DNA of 64,000 bases, taken from contig JAHHGZ010000006.1 in the NCBI GenBank assembly GCA_019359595.1, forward strand, positions 1-64,000, in the 5' to 3' direction. The notes under the pieces were generated by a model. It searched no databases. It saw only the letters and a program-made list of their open reading frames with translations, and was not told the DNA's origin. The position numbers and the translations under genes were made by a program. Shown here one piece after another: positions 1 to 8,691 of this stretch. Position 1 is the stretch's first letter. Every line of letters starts with the position of its first letter. The DNA comes from Cyanomargarita calcarea GSE-NOS-MK-12-04C. Lineage in GTDB: Bacteria > Cyanobacteriota > Cyanobacteriia > Cyanobacteriales > Nostocaceae.

Positions 1-53
1 AGGAGTTATACCAATTCTGTATGAAGATGCACATAATCAAGACCCCCCTGTAG

Positions 54-108
54 TCCCCCCTTGCCAAGGGGGGACGGCGTAGCCGGGGGGTAATATATGC
101 AGCTTCAC
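54..108. repeat. GC-rich dispersed hairpin repeat
   Basis: A perfect short hairpin (TCCCCCCTT, 3-nt loop, AAGGGGGGA) at 54-74 is followed by a GGCGTAGCCGGGGGG tail. C-run/G-run palindromes of this kind are common dispersed repeats in filamentous cyanobacteria. I see no gene before 229. Confidence 0.5.
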
Positions 109-118
109 AAAGAAACGG

Positions 119-170
119 TATTAGGAGTTAGAAGTTAGGAGTTAGGAGGTAGGAGGTAGGAGGTAGGAGT
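119..170. repeat. Short tandem repeats, TTAGGAG / AGGAGGT heptamers
   Basis: About seven consecutive, slightly degenerate copies of a 7-bp unit related to TTAGGAG. The same unit returns at 34697-34760 and, in reverse, at 58050-58089. Such heptamer repeats are a known feature of heterocystous cyanobacterial genomes. Confidence 0.7.
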
Positions 171-228
171 ACTGATTTTCAGTTAATGACTTAGAATAAT
201 AAGGTTGTCAAAAATTGCGGAATCCGCT

Positions 229-402
229 ATGGCTGTTCCTAAGAAGAAAACATCTAAGTCGAAACGAGATAAACGTCGAGCTACCTGGCGGCACAAAGCT
301 ATAGTAGAAGCTCAAAAGGCTCTGTCTTTGGGCAAGTCGATATTGACTGGACGTTCTACATTTGTCTACCCAAGTGCTGAAGAAGAGGAAGAAGAGGAGT
401 AA
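229..402 (+). CDS. rpmF: 50S ribosomal protein L32
   Basis: Small basic protein of the large ribosomal subunit, 57 residues. The start [17 protein letters not shown] is the conserved L32 N-terminus, and ATWRHKA follows as in the family. An in-frame TTG at 205 would add eight residues, but L32 proteins begin at MAVPKKK, so ATG 229 is chosen. The C-terminus is a run of glutamates, as often seen in cyanobacterial L32. A hairpin (411-430) lies 9 bases after the stop. Confidence 0.95.
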   Translation: MAVPKKKTSKSKRDKRRATWRHKAIVEAQKALSLGKSILTGRSTFVYPSAEEEEEEE

Positions 403-410
403 TGCTGTAG

Positions 411-430
411 AGACGCGATTCATCGCGTCT
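411..430. repeat. Hairpin AGACGCGAT/ATCGCGTCT after rpmF
   Basis: A perfect 9-bp inverted repeat with a 2-base centre lies just after the rpmF stop. It resembles the dispersed GAGACGCGAT palindromes of Nostocales. It could help end transcription, but no T-run follows, so a terminator role is only possible. Confidence 0.5.
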
Positions 431-490
431 GTAATAGCAGATAATCGTATTCAAACTAAATTAACTTTATAAAATTTATTTTCTGCGACC

Positions 491-1087
491 ATGTTAGGAA
501 AATTCTTTCAAAAACCGGCAACGGAAGAAAGCGATCGCGTCCCTCCTGGTCAATATTTGACTAAGGGTTTCCCTGTATTAACCTACGGTGCAACACCAAA
601 AATTAACAGCGAGGAATGGGAATTTAAGGTTTGGGGTTTGGCAAAACCTGCGACCTTCAGTTGGTCAGACTTTATGGCACTACCCCAACATGAGTTTACT
701 GCTGACTTCCATTGTGTGACGCGCTGGTCAAAACTTGATGCTCAGTGGACTGGTATTAAGGTGACGGACTTCATTCCATTGATTGAAGTCGATCCAAAAG
801 CTGCTCACGTTATGGAACACTGTTATGGTGGTTACACCACAAATATTGCACTAGCAGACCTTGTGCGAGAAGAAAACTTCTTTGCCTTTAAATCCTTTGG
901 TGAACCCTTAACAACAGAACATGGTGGTCCTTTGCGGTTAGTTGTTCCCCATCTCTATGCTTGGAAAAGTGCCAAGTGGATTAATGGCTTGGAGTTTCAA
1001 GAACGTGAAGAACTCGGTTTTTGGGAACGCAATGGTTATCACCGTCGTGGAGAACCTTTTGCTGAGGAACGTTATAGCACCTTTTAA
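491..1087 (+). CDS. Sulfite-oxidase-like molybdopterin oxidoreductase
   Basis: 198 residues making up one oxidoreductase molybdopterin-binding domain, the YedY/MsrP and sulfite oxidase fold. The stretch around HCVTRWS (Cys75) matches the place where this fold supplies the cysteine ligand of molybdenum, and the HGGPLRLVVPHLYAWKSAKW block is typical of the family. There is no signal peptide and no dimerisation domain, so this is a short cytoplasmic version. The physiological substrate cannot be told from sequence. It stands alone, 88 bases after rpmF and convergent with the aldehyde dehydrogenase. Confidence 0.85.
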   Translation: MLGKFFQKPATEESDRVPPGQYLTKGFPVLTYGATPKINSEEWEFKVWGLAKPATFSWSDFMALPQHEFTADFHCVTRWSKLDAQWTGIKVTDFIPLIEVDPKAAHVMEHCYGGYTTNIALADLVREENFFAFKSFGEPLTTEHGGPLRLVVPHLYAWKSAKWINGLEFQEREELGFWERNGYHRRGEPFAEERYSTF

Positions 1088-1106
1088 GATGGGAGTAGGC
1101 AGGATG

Positions 1107-2486
1107 TCAACCAAGAATTCGCTTCAAGAAAGCTAATTTTCCTTCATAGGGGGCATATCGCCATTTTAAATCTAGCCAGAAGGGGTTAGATAAGACGCTT
1201 TTGTAATGAGAGAAAGTGTCAAAACTGGATTTGCCGTGGTAACTGCCAATACCACTATCACCTACACCCCCAAATGGCAAAGATGAGACACCTACTTGCA
1301 ACACTGTGTCATTAAGACAGACGCTGCCAGATGAGGTTTCTTGTAAGATTCGCTCTTGCAGATTTTTGTTATTAGAAAATAGATATAAGGCTAAGGGTTT
1401 TGAACGACAATTAATCTGGGCGATCGCTTCACTAATATCTGTATATTCCAACACAGGTAGAATAGGTCCAAATATTTCTTCCTGCATGACATCATCGTTC
1501 CAGGAAACATTGTCTATGACTGTGGGTGCGAGATAACGTTCTGTTGGGTTATTCTCTCCACCAGTAATGATTTTGCCGTCTTTAAGAAAGCTTGTTAACC
1601 GATCGAAGTGTCTTTGACTAATTATTCTCACGTAGTCAGGACTTTGAGCCGGATTATCTCCATAAAATTCTTTGATGTATTTTTGAATTTTATCTAACAA
1701 ATTATCTTTGATTTTTTTATCTACTAAAATATAGTCTGGTGCGATACAAGTTTGTCCGGCATTGATAAATTTTCCCCAAGTAATGCGTCTAGCGGTGTGT
1801 TCGAGATTAATGTCAGTATCTACAATACAAGGACTCTTGCCACCCAATTCTAAAGTCACTGGTGTAAGATGTTTTGCGGCAGCTTCCATGATAATTTTAC
1901 CTACCGCTGTCCCACCAGTAAAAAAAATGTGGTCAAACTTTTCTGCTAATAGTTTTTTACTGGCTTCTGCATCACCTTCTACTACTGTGATATATGCCGG
2001 TTCAAAAATTTGGCTAACAATATCAGCTATGAGCTTGGAGGTGTGGGGTGCAAGTTCAGAAGGCTTGAGAATAGCGCAGTTACCAGCAGCGATCGCACCA
2101 ATTAAGGGTGCAATTAGTAACTGAAATGGATAATTCCAAGGGCCAATAATTAAAACCACACCCAGCGGTTCTGGATAAATTTTCCCGGAAGCAGGAAAAA
2201 ATTGTACGGGTACATCCACTTTTTTGGGTTTAGTCCAAGTCTTAATGTGCTTGATTGCATAATCTATCTCTTTAAAAATCATCACCATCTCTGAAGCAAA
2301 AGTCTCAAATTCTGGTTTATTTAAATCAGCCTTCATCGCTTGGACAATTGCGGCTTCATTCTGAGCAACAGAATCATAGAGAGCTTTTAGCTGCGCAATT
2401 CTAAAATTAATATCTTTAGTTTTGCCAGTATTAAATAATTTCCGTTGTCGAAGGATAATTTCACTTATTGTTAATTCAGCAATCAT
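1107..2486 (-). CDS. Aldehyde dehydrogenase, class-3 type
   Basis: 459 residues, the length of the short class-3 (fatty aldehyde) branch of NAD(P)-dependent aldehyde dehydrogenases. Visible motifs are the GPWNYPF substrate/cofactor region near 115-121, FTGGTAVGK near 189-197 in the nucleotide-binding fold, LELGGKSP with Glu213, and GQTC with the catalytic Cys247. It oxidises aldehydes to carboxylates. In cyanobacteria related enzymes act on fatty aldehydes, which is an inference here. Both flanking genes are in other transcription units. Confidence 0.92.
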   Translation of the reverse strand: MIAELTISEIILRQRKLFNTGKTKDINFRIAQLKALYDSVAQNEAAIVQAMKADLNKPEFETFASEMVMIFKEIDYAIKHIKTWTKPKKVDVPVQFFPASGKIYPEPLGVVLIIGPWNYPFQLLIAPLIGAIAAGNCAILKPSELAPHTSKLIADIVSQIFEPAYITVVEGDAEASKKLLAEKFDHIFFTGGTAVGKIIMEAAAKHLTPVTLELGGKSPCIVDTDINLEHTARRITWGKFINAGQTCIAPDYILVDKKIKDNLLDKIQKYIKEFYGDNPAQSPDYVRIISQRHFDRLTSFLKDGKIITGGENNPTERYLAPTVIDNVSWNDDVMQEEIFGPILPVLEYTDISEAIAQINCRSKPLALYLFSNNKNLQERILQETSSGSVCLNDTVLQVGVSSLPFGGVGDSGIGSYHGKSSFDTFSHYKSVLSNPFWLDLKWRYAPYEGKLAFLKRILG

Positions 2487-2589
2487 CTGTTTTTCCTTAA
2501 ATATCGCAGTTGCAAAATTCCATTCACGAAGGAAGAAGGAAGAAATAATCGGATGAGAAAAATGAATTTTCCGCCTAATAACTCATAAT

Positions 2590-3681
2590 CTACTGCTTAA
2601 TGGGTAAGCTGACAAGAAACACACTTCCCTTACCAACTTCTGAATTTACTTGAATAGTGCCTTGATGTGCTTCGACAATTCGCCGAGAAAGGTACAATCC
2701 TAAACCACTACCAGAACGCTTATGGCTTCCAGGGCGAAATCGTTCAAACAAAATAAGTAATTCTTCAGAGGTAATGCCTTGGCCTGTATCCGCAACAGAG
2801 ATGTTAATGTAAGCATCTTCAGTCGAAGTTATACCGATAGTAATTGCTCCTATATCGGTAAATTTAATCGCATTCCCTACTAGATTCGTGAATAGCCGAT
2901 GCAATTCCAAGCGATCGCCAGTCATGGTAATTGTGCTTAATTTAGCAACATCAAGATTGATCACTAGTTTCTTGTCTACAGCTAGGGGAGTCAATTCTCC
3001 TGCCACCTCTTCTAACAACTGCTTTAAATTCACCGGCTGAAACGCTAGAGTTTTGCGACCCGCTTCAAAACGATAAACTTCCAATAAAGTATTCACCATA
3101 GCCAGCAAATTGCTGTTACTGCGAGCCATGATGACCATAACTTCCAGCATTTGCGGTGATAGTGCCCCCAAAGCACCTTGCTGAAACAAGTCCAGCATCC
3201 GATCGGCTGCAACTAAAGGTGTGCGTAAATCGTGGGTGAGACGGGAGACAAAATCTTCTCTTTGGCGGGCTATTTCATCTCGTTCATCGATACTGTGCTT
3301 CAGACGAAGAAGCGATCGCACTCGCGCCATAAGTTCATCTACTGTTACGGGCTTGCGAATAAAATCATCAGCACCCAAGTCTAAACCATGAGCCACATTT
3401 GGCGAGTCGTGGGCGGTAATCAGCAAAATTGGAATAAATGGTAATTCCGCATTTCCCCGGATGCGCTTAGTTACTTCATAACCATCCATCACTGGCATCA
3501 TCAAATCCAGCAAGACCAGATCGCAGGGAGATTCGGTAATTCTTTCCAATGCCAAAGTACCATTTTCTGCCGTGATAACCGTGTAGCCTTCCTCTTCCAA
3601 AATTGTTTTGATTAAAAAGACGTTATCAGGGGAATCATCAACAACCAGAATTTTGTCAGAAATAGAAGATAGAGAACTCAT
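2590..3681 (-). CDS. Response regulator-histidine kinase hybrid (REC-HisKA-HATPase)
   Basis: 363 residues. An N-terminal receiver domain (about 10-125) has the acidic pair DD, phospho-acceptor Asp59 in LVLLDLMMP and Lys in FIRKP. A HisKA domain follows with His150 in SRLTHDLRTP, then a HATPase with the N box (LVGNAIKFT), DTGQG and SGLGLYL. There is no membrane segment or sensor domain, so input probably arrives by phosphotransfer to the receiver. It is a close paralogue of the gene at 7574-8689, sharing the HDLRTPLVAADRMLDLF block. It is transcribed alone. Confidence 0.93.
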   Translation of the reverse strand: MSSLSSISDKILVVDDSPDNVFLIKTILEEEGYTVITAENGTLALERITESPCDLVLLDLMMPVMDGYEVTKRIRGNAELPFIPILLITAHDSPNVAHGLDLGADDFIRKPVTVDELMARVRSLLRLKHSIDERDEIARQREDFVSRLTHDLRTPLVAADRMLDLFQQGALGALSPQMLEVMVIMARSNSNLLAMVNTLLEVYRFEAGRKTLAFQPVNLKQLLEEVAGELTPLAVDKKLVINLDVAKLSTITMTGDRLELHRLFTNLVGNAIKFTDIGAITIGITSTEDAYINISVADTGQGITSEELLILFERFRPGSHKRSGSGLGLYLSRRIVEAHQGTIQVNSEVGKGSVFLVSLPIKQ

Positions 3682-3908
3682 TTTCTGCTAATTTTCTCCA
3701 TTGAAAGTAAAAAAATATTAAATTACCTTTATTTTTATTAATTCTTTAGCCGCTTAACTGACTTAACCTCATACCTAGGAAGGATTATTTTCTAATAATT
3801 TTCTACAAGTTTACTCGAAAATTTTTTGAAGTTATAAAGGTAGTATTATTTTTAACACTTATGCATCAATTAGTAAATTGAATTCTCAAACTAAACTTAC
3901 AAAACAAC

Positions 3909-3935
3909 CGACTTCTTCAAGGATACCGTGGGCAC
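3909..3935 (+). repeat. Dispersed CGACTTCTT..AAGGATACC repeat
   Basis: One of three partial copies of a sequence running CCCGACTTCTT-AAAGGATACCGTTGGCG. The others are at 4329-4356 (reverse) and 61452-61478. It directly abuts the large palindrome at 3934-3978. Confidence 0.45.
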
Positions 3936-3978
3936 TCATATGTGGTCTTACCACCCAGGAGTAAGACCACATATGAGT
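3934..3978. repeat. Perfect 18-bp inverted repeat, 9-nt loop
   Basis: Arms 3934-3951 and 3961-3978 are exact reverse complements (ACTCATATGTGGTCTTAC in the left arm) around CACCCAGGA. No T-run follows on either strand. It lies in a gene-free stretch from 3682 to 4372, which otherwise holds only the repeat at 4198. Confidence 0.85.
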
Positions 3979-4197
3979 TGATAGTCAGAAAATAAAGAAG
4001 TTGAATTATTTGGTGGTGTTGGTTTATGACATATCATCGGGACGTACCAAAACAGACAGCACAAGTCGCATATGCATCATTCCCCAAAGGAAATGTGCAT
4101 ATGAAGATGCACTACGAATTGGCAAGTATTTATACAGACAGAGATTTTTAGGATTTATTTCCAGCACGATGTGGACAATCAGCGATCTCACCAGCTT

Positions 4198-4245
4198 CCC
4201 TATAGAGTCGGAGACAGGATCGCTTGTTTGACGGTTGGGCATTTA
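4198..4245 (+). repeat. 48-bp repeat, copy A
   Basis: 48 bases that match 5873-5920 with three differences; the core reads GACAGGATCGCTTG. Unlike copy B it lacks the complementary left arm, so it looks like a truncated copy of the hairpin element at 5829-5923. Confidence 0.75.
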
Positions 4246-4372
4246 CCAACATTTTGCTCTTTCACCCAGATTTTGTCTATTTTGTCAATGCGTAACGATA
4301 ATATTTTAAAGGGGTCTTACCTCCAATTCGCCAACGGTATCCTTTAAAAAGTCGGGGATGTGAGCAGTCTGT

Positions 4373-5254
4373 TTATTTCTTAGTAATAAGCTGCTTGACA
4401 TTTAGTTTTTTACCAATAGCAATTAAAGCAAGAGATAATAGCGCAACTGAGTTCATTGCAGGTTCTTTGGCTGTTACTCTAGCTTGACTTCTTCTAACTG
4501 CGAGTAAAGTTAAATTTGTTTTGTTGGCAAATGAACGTTGTAGAGAACCACCAATAAAAGCTGAGGCAAATTCTTCATTACCTTGAAATTCATCATCTTG
4601 AAATAACTGTGTTAAGGTAACATTTTTACTATTTTCCTTATCAAGATAATCATCTTTGCCAGAGGTATTTAAATTTGCAGCTAAGGAAAAGAAATCTAGA
4701 GTATTTTTTGCAAGAATCATCGTATCGTCTAGGGACAAGTTAGATAAAAATTCAGAAAGATTTGGCTTGTCGATATTAGTGGTATCCAGCAAAAAGAAAG
4801 AAACATCACCCATTGAATGAGCGTTTTCGGTCGGGGGTTCGTCGATTGCGGTTCTTAGATTTAAGGCTGCGGCAAAATCGAAACTAAAAGATTTACCAGC
4901 ATCGACATCAAAGTTTCCAACGATTTTAGCTTCAGTTTGTGCCAGACCTAAATAATCTTTATCTTGACCAAAAGCTATACTCAAAGCAGAAGTGGATATC
5001 TCTGGTGGAGTGGCTATAAAGTTTATATTTGCTTTGTTTATTTGTTGTGTTATGCCACCGTTAACAGAGCCAAATGTGTGGGCATCATTTACTTTTTCAA
5101 GTCCGATAAATTCTTGACTAAAATTTGTAAATTTCAATTCACCTTGAGACAATGCAAATGTCGCAGCACGGCTGGGTGCGGTAAAAAATGCAGAACTAGC
5201 TATCAAGGGAGTAGCTAGTAAAAATCGCTTGACAAATTCTAAATATAAGTTCAT
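4373..5254 (-). CDS. Secreted protein with PEP-CTERM-like C-terminus
   Basis: 293 residues. A signal peptide is clear at the N-terminus (hydrophobic stretch to about residue 28, then SRAATF). The body is acidic and beta-rich without a family I recognise. The end reads KEPAMNSVALLSLALIAIGKK followed by a basic tail. This resembles a PEP-CTERM sorting signal: a short EP motif, one hydrophobic helix and a positive tail. Such proteins are exported and processed by exosortase-type enzymes, usually for surface or matrix use. That role is inferred, and the motif is not canonical. Confidence 0.7.
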   Translation of the reverse strand: MNLYLEFVKRFLLATPLIASSAFFTAPSRAATFALSQGELKFTNFSQEFIGLEKVNDAHTFGSVNGGITQQINKANINFIATPPEISTSALSIAFGQDKDYLGLAQTEAKIVGNFDVDAGKSFSFDFAAALNLRTAIDEPPTENAHSMGDVSFFLLDTTNIDKPNLSEFLSNLSLDDTMILAKNTLDFFSLAANLNTSGKDDYLDKENSKNVTLTQLFQDDEFQGNEEFASAFIGGSLQRSFANKTNLTLLAVRRSQARVTAKEPAMNSVALLSLALIAIGKKLNVKQLITKK

Positions 5255-5828
5255 ATAATCTTCTTTTTCGGCTTATTTGCTTGTTGACGTGAGCAAAAAT
5301 CAAATTTGTCACAGAGCTAACGCTATAGGCTACTGAGAGTAAGCTATGCCTTGACTAATTACTCTACAAAGCAAACTACGTAGATTCCGAATTTTAGGTA
5401 ATTTTTCACATATTTTTTCGGATAACTTCAAATATAGTTTGTTTCGGCGATGTCTGCAATGGCGGGTAGGGGAGCATCCATATGCCGCAAGAAACATTTC
5501 TAAGCTAGAAAAGCACAAAAATATCGTTTAAACTGAAATCAGCAGATCCATCGGTCGCTCCTGGTAAGCTGTTCTGAGGGTCAGATCCCCTTTTCTTTGA
5601 AAGTTGTCAGGAATCTTGCAGAACGGATTTTTTGCGTAAGTCTCGTAAGAGAGCAGAAGCCAATAATTTCAGCTTACTTGTATCAAGAGTATTTATGCTC
5701 TTGGAAAGGCGTAGTCTAGTTATCTTGATATACATCAAGTCTACCTGCTTAACTGTAGAGAAGATACGCAAGTTCGGAAATAGGAAATTAAATAATAGTT
5801 ATAACTTGATTTCTAGAGCGATCCATAA

Positions 5829-5923
5829 AAATAAATGCCCAGTCATGTGCTTAACTGCTAGTGGGTGTCGTACCCTATAGAGTCGAAGACAGGATCGCTT
5901 GTGTGACGGCTGGGCATTTATTT
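5829..5923. repeat. 95-bp hairpin element, repeat copy B
   Basis: A 14-bp perfect terminal inverted repeat (AAATAAATGCCCAG / CTGGGCATTTATTT) encloses 67 bases. The right half matches copy A at 4198-4245. It could be a miniature mobile element or a structured RNA. The rest of the gene-free stretch 5255-6193 shows no convincing gene. Confidence 0.7.
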
Positions 5924-6193
5924 CTTGGCAGTATGCCTATGCTTTTTCCGTTGTTTTGCTTATAATTTATAAGTGTCTTGTTTTTTCGCCAGCTTCAAAT
6001 GTGTTTCCTGTACAATTATTAGATAGACGAAACTCATTTATTAACTTGGCAAATTTGAGACACGAGCCAGTCTTGAATGAGCGCTATCGGGCAATATCAA
6101 AACCTGCCGCCAAAAACGGATCGCTCGCAGGATGCCTCGTCTGTTGTGACAGATTGAGACGTTGAATGCAATTTTAATCTTCTGGAGAAGATA

Positions 6194-6646
6194 ATGCAAC
6201 TGGCACAAGCATTTATGGGTGAAGGTAAGCAAAGTCCCCAACCACCATTAATTTTAGCGGTTGAGGACAATGAAGACAATCTACTACTAATGAGTTATGT
6301 CCTTGATTCCCTAGGATGTAAACTTATTGGTCAAAAAGATAGTTCAGAAACGTTGCTGGTAGCTAAGGAATATCAACCAGATTTGATTCTGTTGGATATT
6401 TTGTTACCTGGTGAAAGCGGTATGGATCTTGTGCGTCAACTAAAGTGTGAACCCCTCACTAGCAATATTACAGCGATCGCGGTCACAGCTTTAGCTAGTT
6501 TTGAGGATAGAGAAAGAATTTTGGCTGCAGGCTTTGATGACTATATCAGCAAGCCTTACATGATAGATGAACTAGAGGGGATGATTCGCGGCTACCTTTG
6601 GCACAAAATGGGTTCTTGCCGTGTTTTCGACTTATGTCAAGAATAA
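6194..6646 (+). CDS. Single-domain response regulator
   Basis: 150 residues, a receiver domain with no output domain. The acidic patch EDNEDN, phospho-acceptor Asp68 in LILLDILLP, the switch T/A in AVTAL and Lys in YISKPY are all present. The sequence resembles DivK-like receivers that pass phosphate between kinases or act by protein contact. ATG 6194 follows CTGGAGAAG. It is the only rightward gene inside a mostly leftward two-component region and converges with the DUF2294 gene. Confidence 0.9.
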   Translation: MQLAQAFMGEGKQSPQPPLILAVEDNEDNLLLMSYVLDSLGCKLIGQKDSSETLLVAKEYQPDLILLDILLPGESGMDLVRQLKCEPLTSNITAIAVTALASFEDRERILAAGFDDYISKPYMIDELEGMIRGYLWHKMGSCRVFDLCQE

Positions 6647-6648
6647 TA

Positions 6649-7089
6649 CTACTTTACGGATGTCTCAGTTTCATTATTATTTGATGAAGGCTTTCTCCTA
6701 ACCCTAGAACTGGAACCAGAATTGCGAACAACAGGTGTATCAGTGAGAACAGCAATTATACCAGAACGACCTGTTTCTAATGTGGCATCGCTAAGTAATT
6801 CGACTACCTCAACATTTAGGATTTCCTCAATCAATTCTTTGATTTGAGGCTGAATTGCGTCATCTAAATCAGAACGAACTTGTTCTGCCAGTTCTTGCCT
6901 ACCTGTATGGGCAAGTAGTTGCTCTGGTTGAGTAATAGAGTCTTCTAGGACAATAACTAAATTGCGATCGCTCAATTGGCAGGTTACCTTACTGGGCTGA
7001 TGTCCAAGTTGCTCGCGATACAATGCTTGGATGCGCTGTGCTAAGGTTCGTTCTACTTGTCCACGAGTTGGATTGGATGTTGTCGTCAT
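6649..7089 (-). CDS. DUF2294 family protein
   Basis: About 146 residues from the ATG at 7089 (MTTTSNPTRGQVERTLAQRI). An upstream in-frame start at 7119 would add ten residues without support. The pattern RIQALYREQLGHQPSKVTC...LVIVLEDSITQPE matches DUF2294, a small cytoplasmic family of unsettled function. The last 30 residues are polar and probably disordered (Ser, Asn, Thr). Its neighbours are two-component genes, but nothing in the sequence ties it to signalling. Confidence 0.8.
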   Translation of the reverse strand: MTTTSNPTRGQVERTLAQRIQALYREQLGHQPSKVTCQLSDRNLVIVLEDSITQPEQLLAHTGRQELAEQVRSDLDDAIQPQIKELIEEILNVEVVELLSDATLETGRSGIIAVLTDTPVVRNSGSSSRVRRKPSSNNNETETSVK

Positions 7090-7358
7090 ATGTTTGATTT
7101 TTCTAAAAATGTAGACCATTACCGATAAGGCAAAATATCAAGTTAGAAATGTTCGATAAGGACTGGGAGTTTCTAACTAAATTCCCGACTTCATAGATTC
7201 GCGAGCAACATCGCGTTCCCGAACACAGATCCGTCTAATTGCTCATCTGAAGAATCTCTTTGCGTATGCAGCGTCAATCTTAATGATGAGTCTTTAATCG
7301 GACATGATGTTATCTGTCATTCCTCAATCTTCACTTTCTGAGTTATCGGTAGCAGTGT

Positions 7359-7390
7359 AACCTAATAATTTTCTTTTGAATTATTAGGTT
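7359..7390. repeat. Perfect 12-bp AT-rich inverted repeat
   Basis: AACCTAATAATT (7359-7370) and its complement (7379-7390) with an 8-nt loop. It lies in the gap 7090-7573 between two leftward genes, with no T-run behind it. I see no other feature in that gap. Confidence 0.7.
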
Positions 7391-7573
7391 GTTGAATCAC
7401 TTAACTGATTATAATGGGTTGCTTCATTAATAATCAGCTTCCTTGAGCGGTATCTTCAATCTTATTTAGGTTCACCCTTAGGCGTATATTTAACAGTTAG
7501 CAGTTATCAATTCAATACACTCTTGTTTCAGTGATGGCGCTTAGAGTAATCCTTACACCCCTTTGCTAACTGT

Positions 7574-8689
7574 TCACTGCTTTAATTGTTTCGGTAGTTG
7601 CACCGTGAATGTGCTACCTTGACCTACTTCCGAGGAAAGTTCAATTGTTCCTTTGTGGGTATCAACAATCCGGCTTGAGAGATGCAGCCCCAAACCGCTG
7701 CCTGAGCGTTTGTTTTTACCTTGACGAAACCGCTCAAATACTGTGGCTTGGTCTTCTTTTGCAATGCCATATCCAGTATCTTCCACTTCGATTTTTACAT
7801 TTTCATCAGTTTCAGAAATCCTAACTTCAACCTTACCTGTATCTGTAAATTTGATGGAATTGCCCACCAAGTTGCTGATTACCCTTCGCAATTCCAAGCG
7901 ATCGCCCATCACAATCCCGGCATTTTCCCCCATTCCCTCTAACTGCTGGGCATTCACTTTTAATGCCAAACCTTTTTCATCTGCCAGAGGGCTGAGTTCT
8001 TGCACAACTTCTTGAACAATCTCCCCTAGGTTACATCGTTCGTCAATGTTTATAGTCTTTTTACCTGCCTCTAAGCGAGAGACTTCGAGTAGAGTGTTGA
8101 CCATTTGCAGCAAATTATTGTTGCTGCGGCTCATGGCAGCGATCGCCTGTTTCATTTCCGGCGAAATTTTGCAGTAGATTTCAGCAAGAAATAAATCAAG
8201 CATTCTGTCGGCTGCTACTAAAGGAGTTCGCAAATCGTGAGTTAGACGTGAAACAAAGTCTTCCCGCTGCCGGGTCATCTTTTCTTGTTCGTCAAGACTG
8301 TGCTTGAGACGTAATAGCGATCGCACTCTTGCCAGTAGTTCATCTGTATCAAATGGTTTGCGGATAAAATCATCCGCTCCAGCATCCAAGCCTTCAACAA
8401 CGCTAGAGTCATGATGTGCCGTAATTAGAAGTATGGGAATATAGGCAAGCTCAGTGTTTTTCCGGATACGACGTGTAACTTCATAGCCATCCATTCCCGG
8501 CATCATCACATCCAACATAATCAAGTCGGGTGGAGCCTGTTCAACATAAGCTACAGCAGATGCTCCATCCGCCACCAAATCTATTTCATAGCCCTCTGTT
8601 TCTAGAATCGTCTGAACCAAGATGAGATTATCAGGGATGTCGTCTACGGCGAGAATTCTGTCAATTTTAGATGTTTCGATAGCAGGCAT
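7574..8689 (-). CDS. Response regulator-histidine kinase hybrid, paralogue of 2590-3681
   Basis: 371 residues with the same order as its paralogue: receiver (phospho-acceptor Asp60 in LIMLDVMMPG), HisKA with His151 in SRLTHDLRTP, then HATPase with LVGNSIKFT, DTGYG and SGLGLHL. The two proteins agree over most of their length, so a duplication within this region is likely. It starts 2 bases after the stop of the hybrid kinase 8692-9963, so the two are almost certainly cotranscribed. No transmembrane segment. Confidence 0.93.
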   Translation of the reverse strand: MPAIETSKIDRILAVDDIPDNLILVQTILETEGYEIDLVADGASAVAYVEQAPPDLIMLDVMMPGMDGYEVTRRIRKNTELAYIPILLITAHHDSSVVEGLDAGADDFIRKPFDTDELLARVRSLLRLKHSLDEQEKMTRQREDFVSRLTHDLRTPLVAADRMLDLFLAEIYCKISPEMKQAIAAMSRSNNNLLQMVNTLLEVSRLEAGKKTINIDERCNLGEIVQEVVQELSPLADEKGLALKVNAQQLEGMGENAGIVMGDRLELRRVISNLVGNSIKFTDTGKVEVRISETDENVKIEVEDTGYGIAKEDQATVFERFRQGKNKRSGSGLGLHLSSRIVDTHKGTIELSSEVGQGSTFTVQLPKQLKQ

Positions 8690-8691
8690 AT

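Noticed and set aside
4001-4231. 76-residue rightward frame and its leftward counterpart at 4024-4242
   Set aside because: No ribosome-binding site, no family character, and both overlap the 48-bp repeat.
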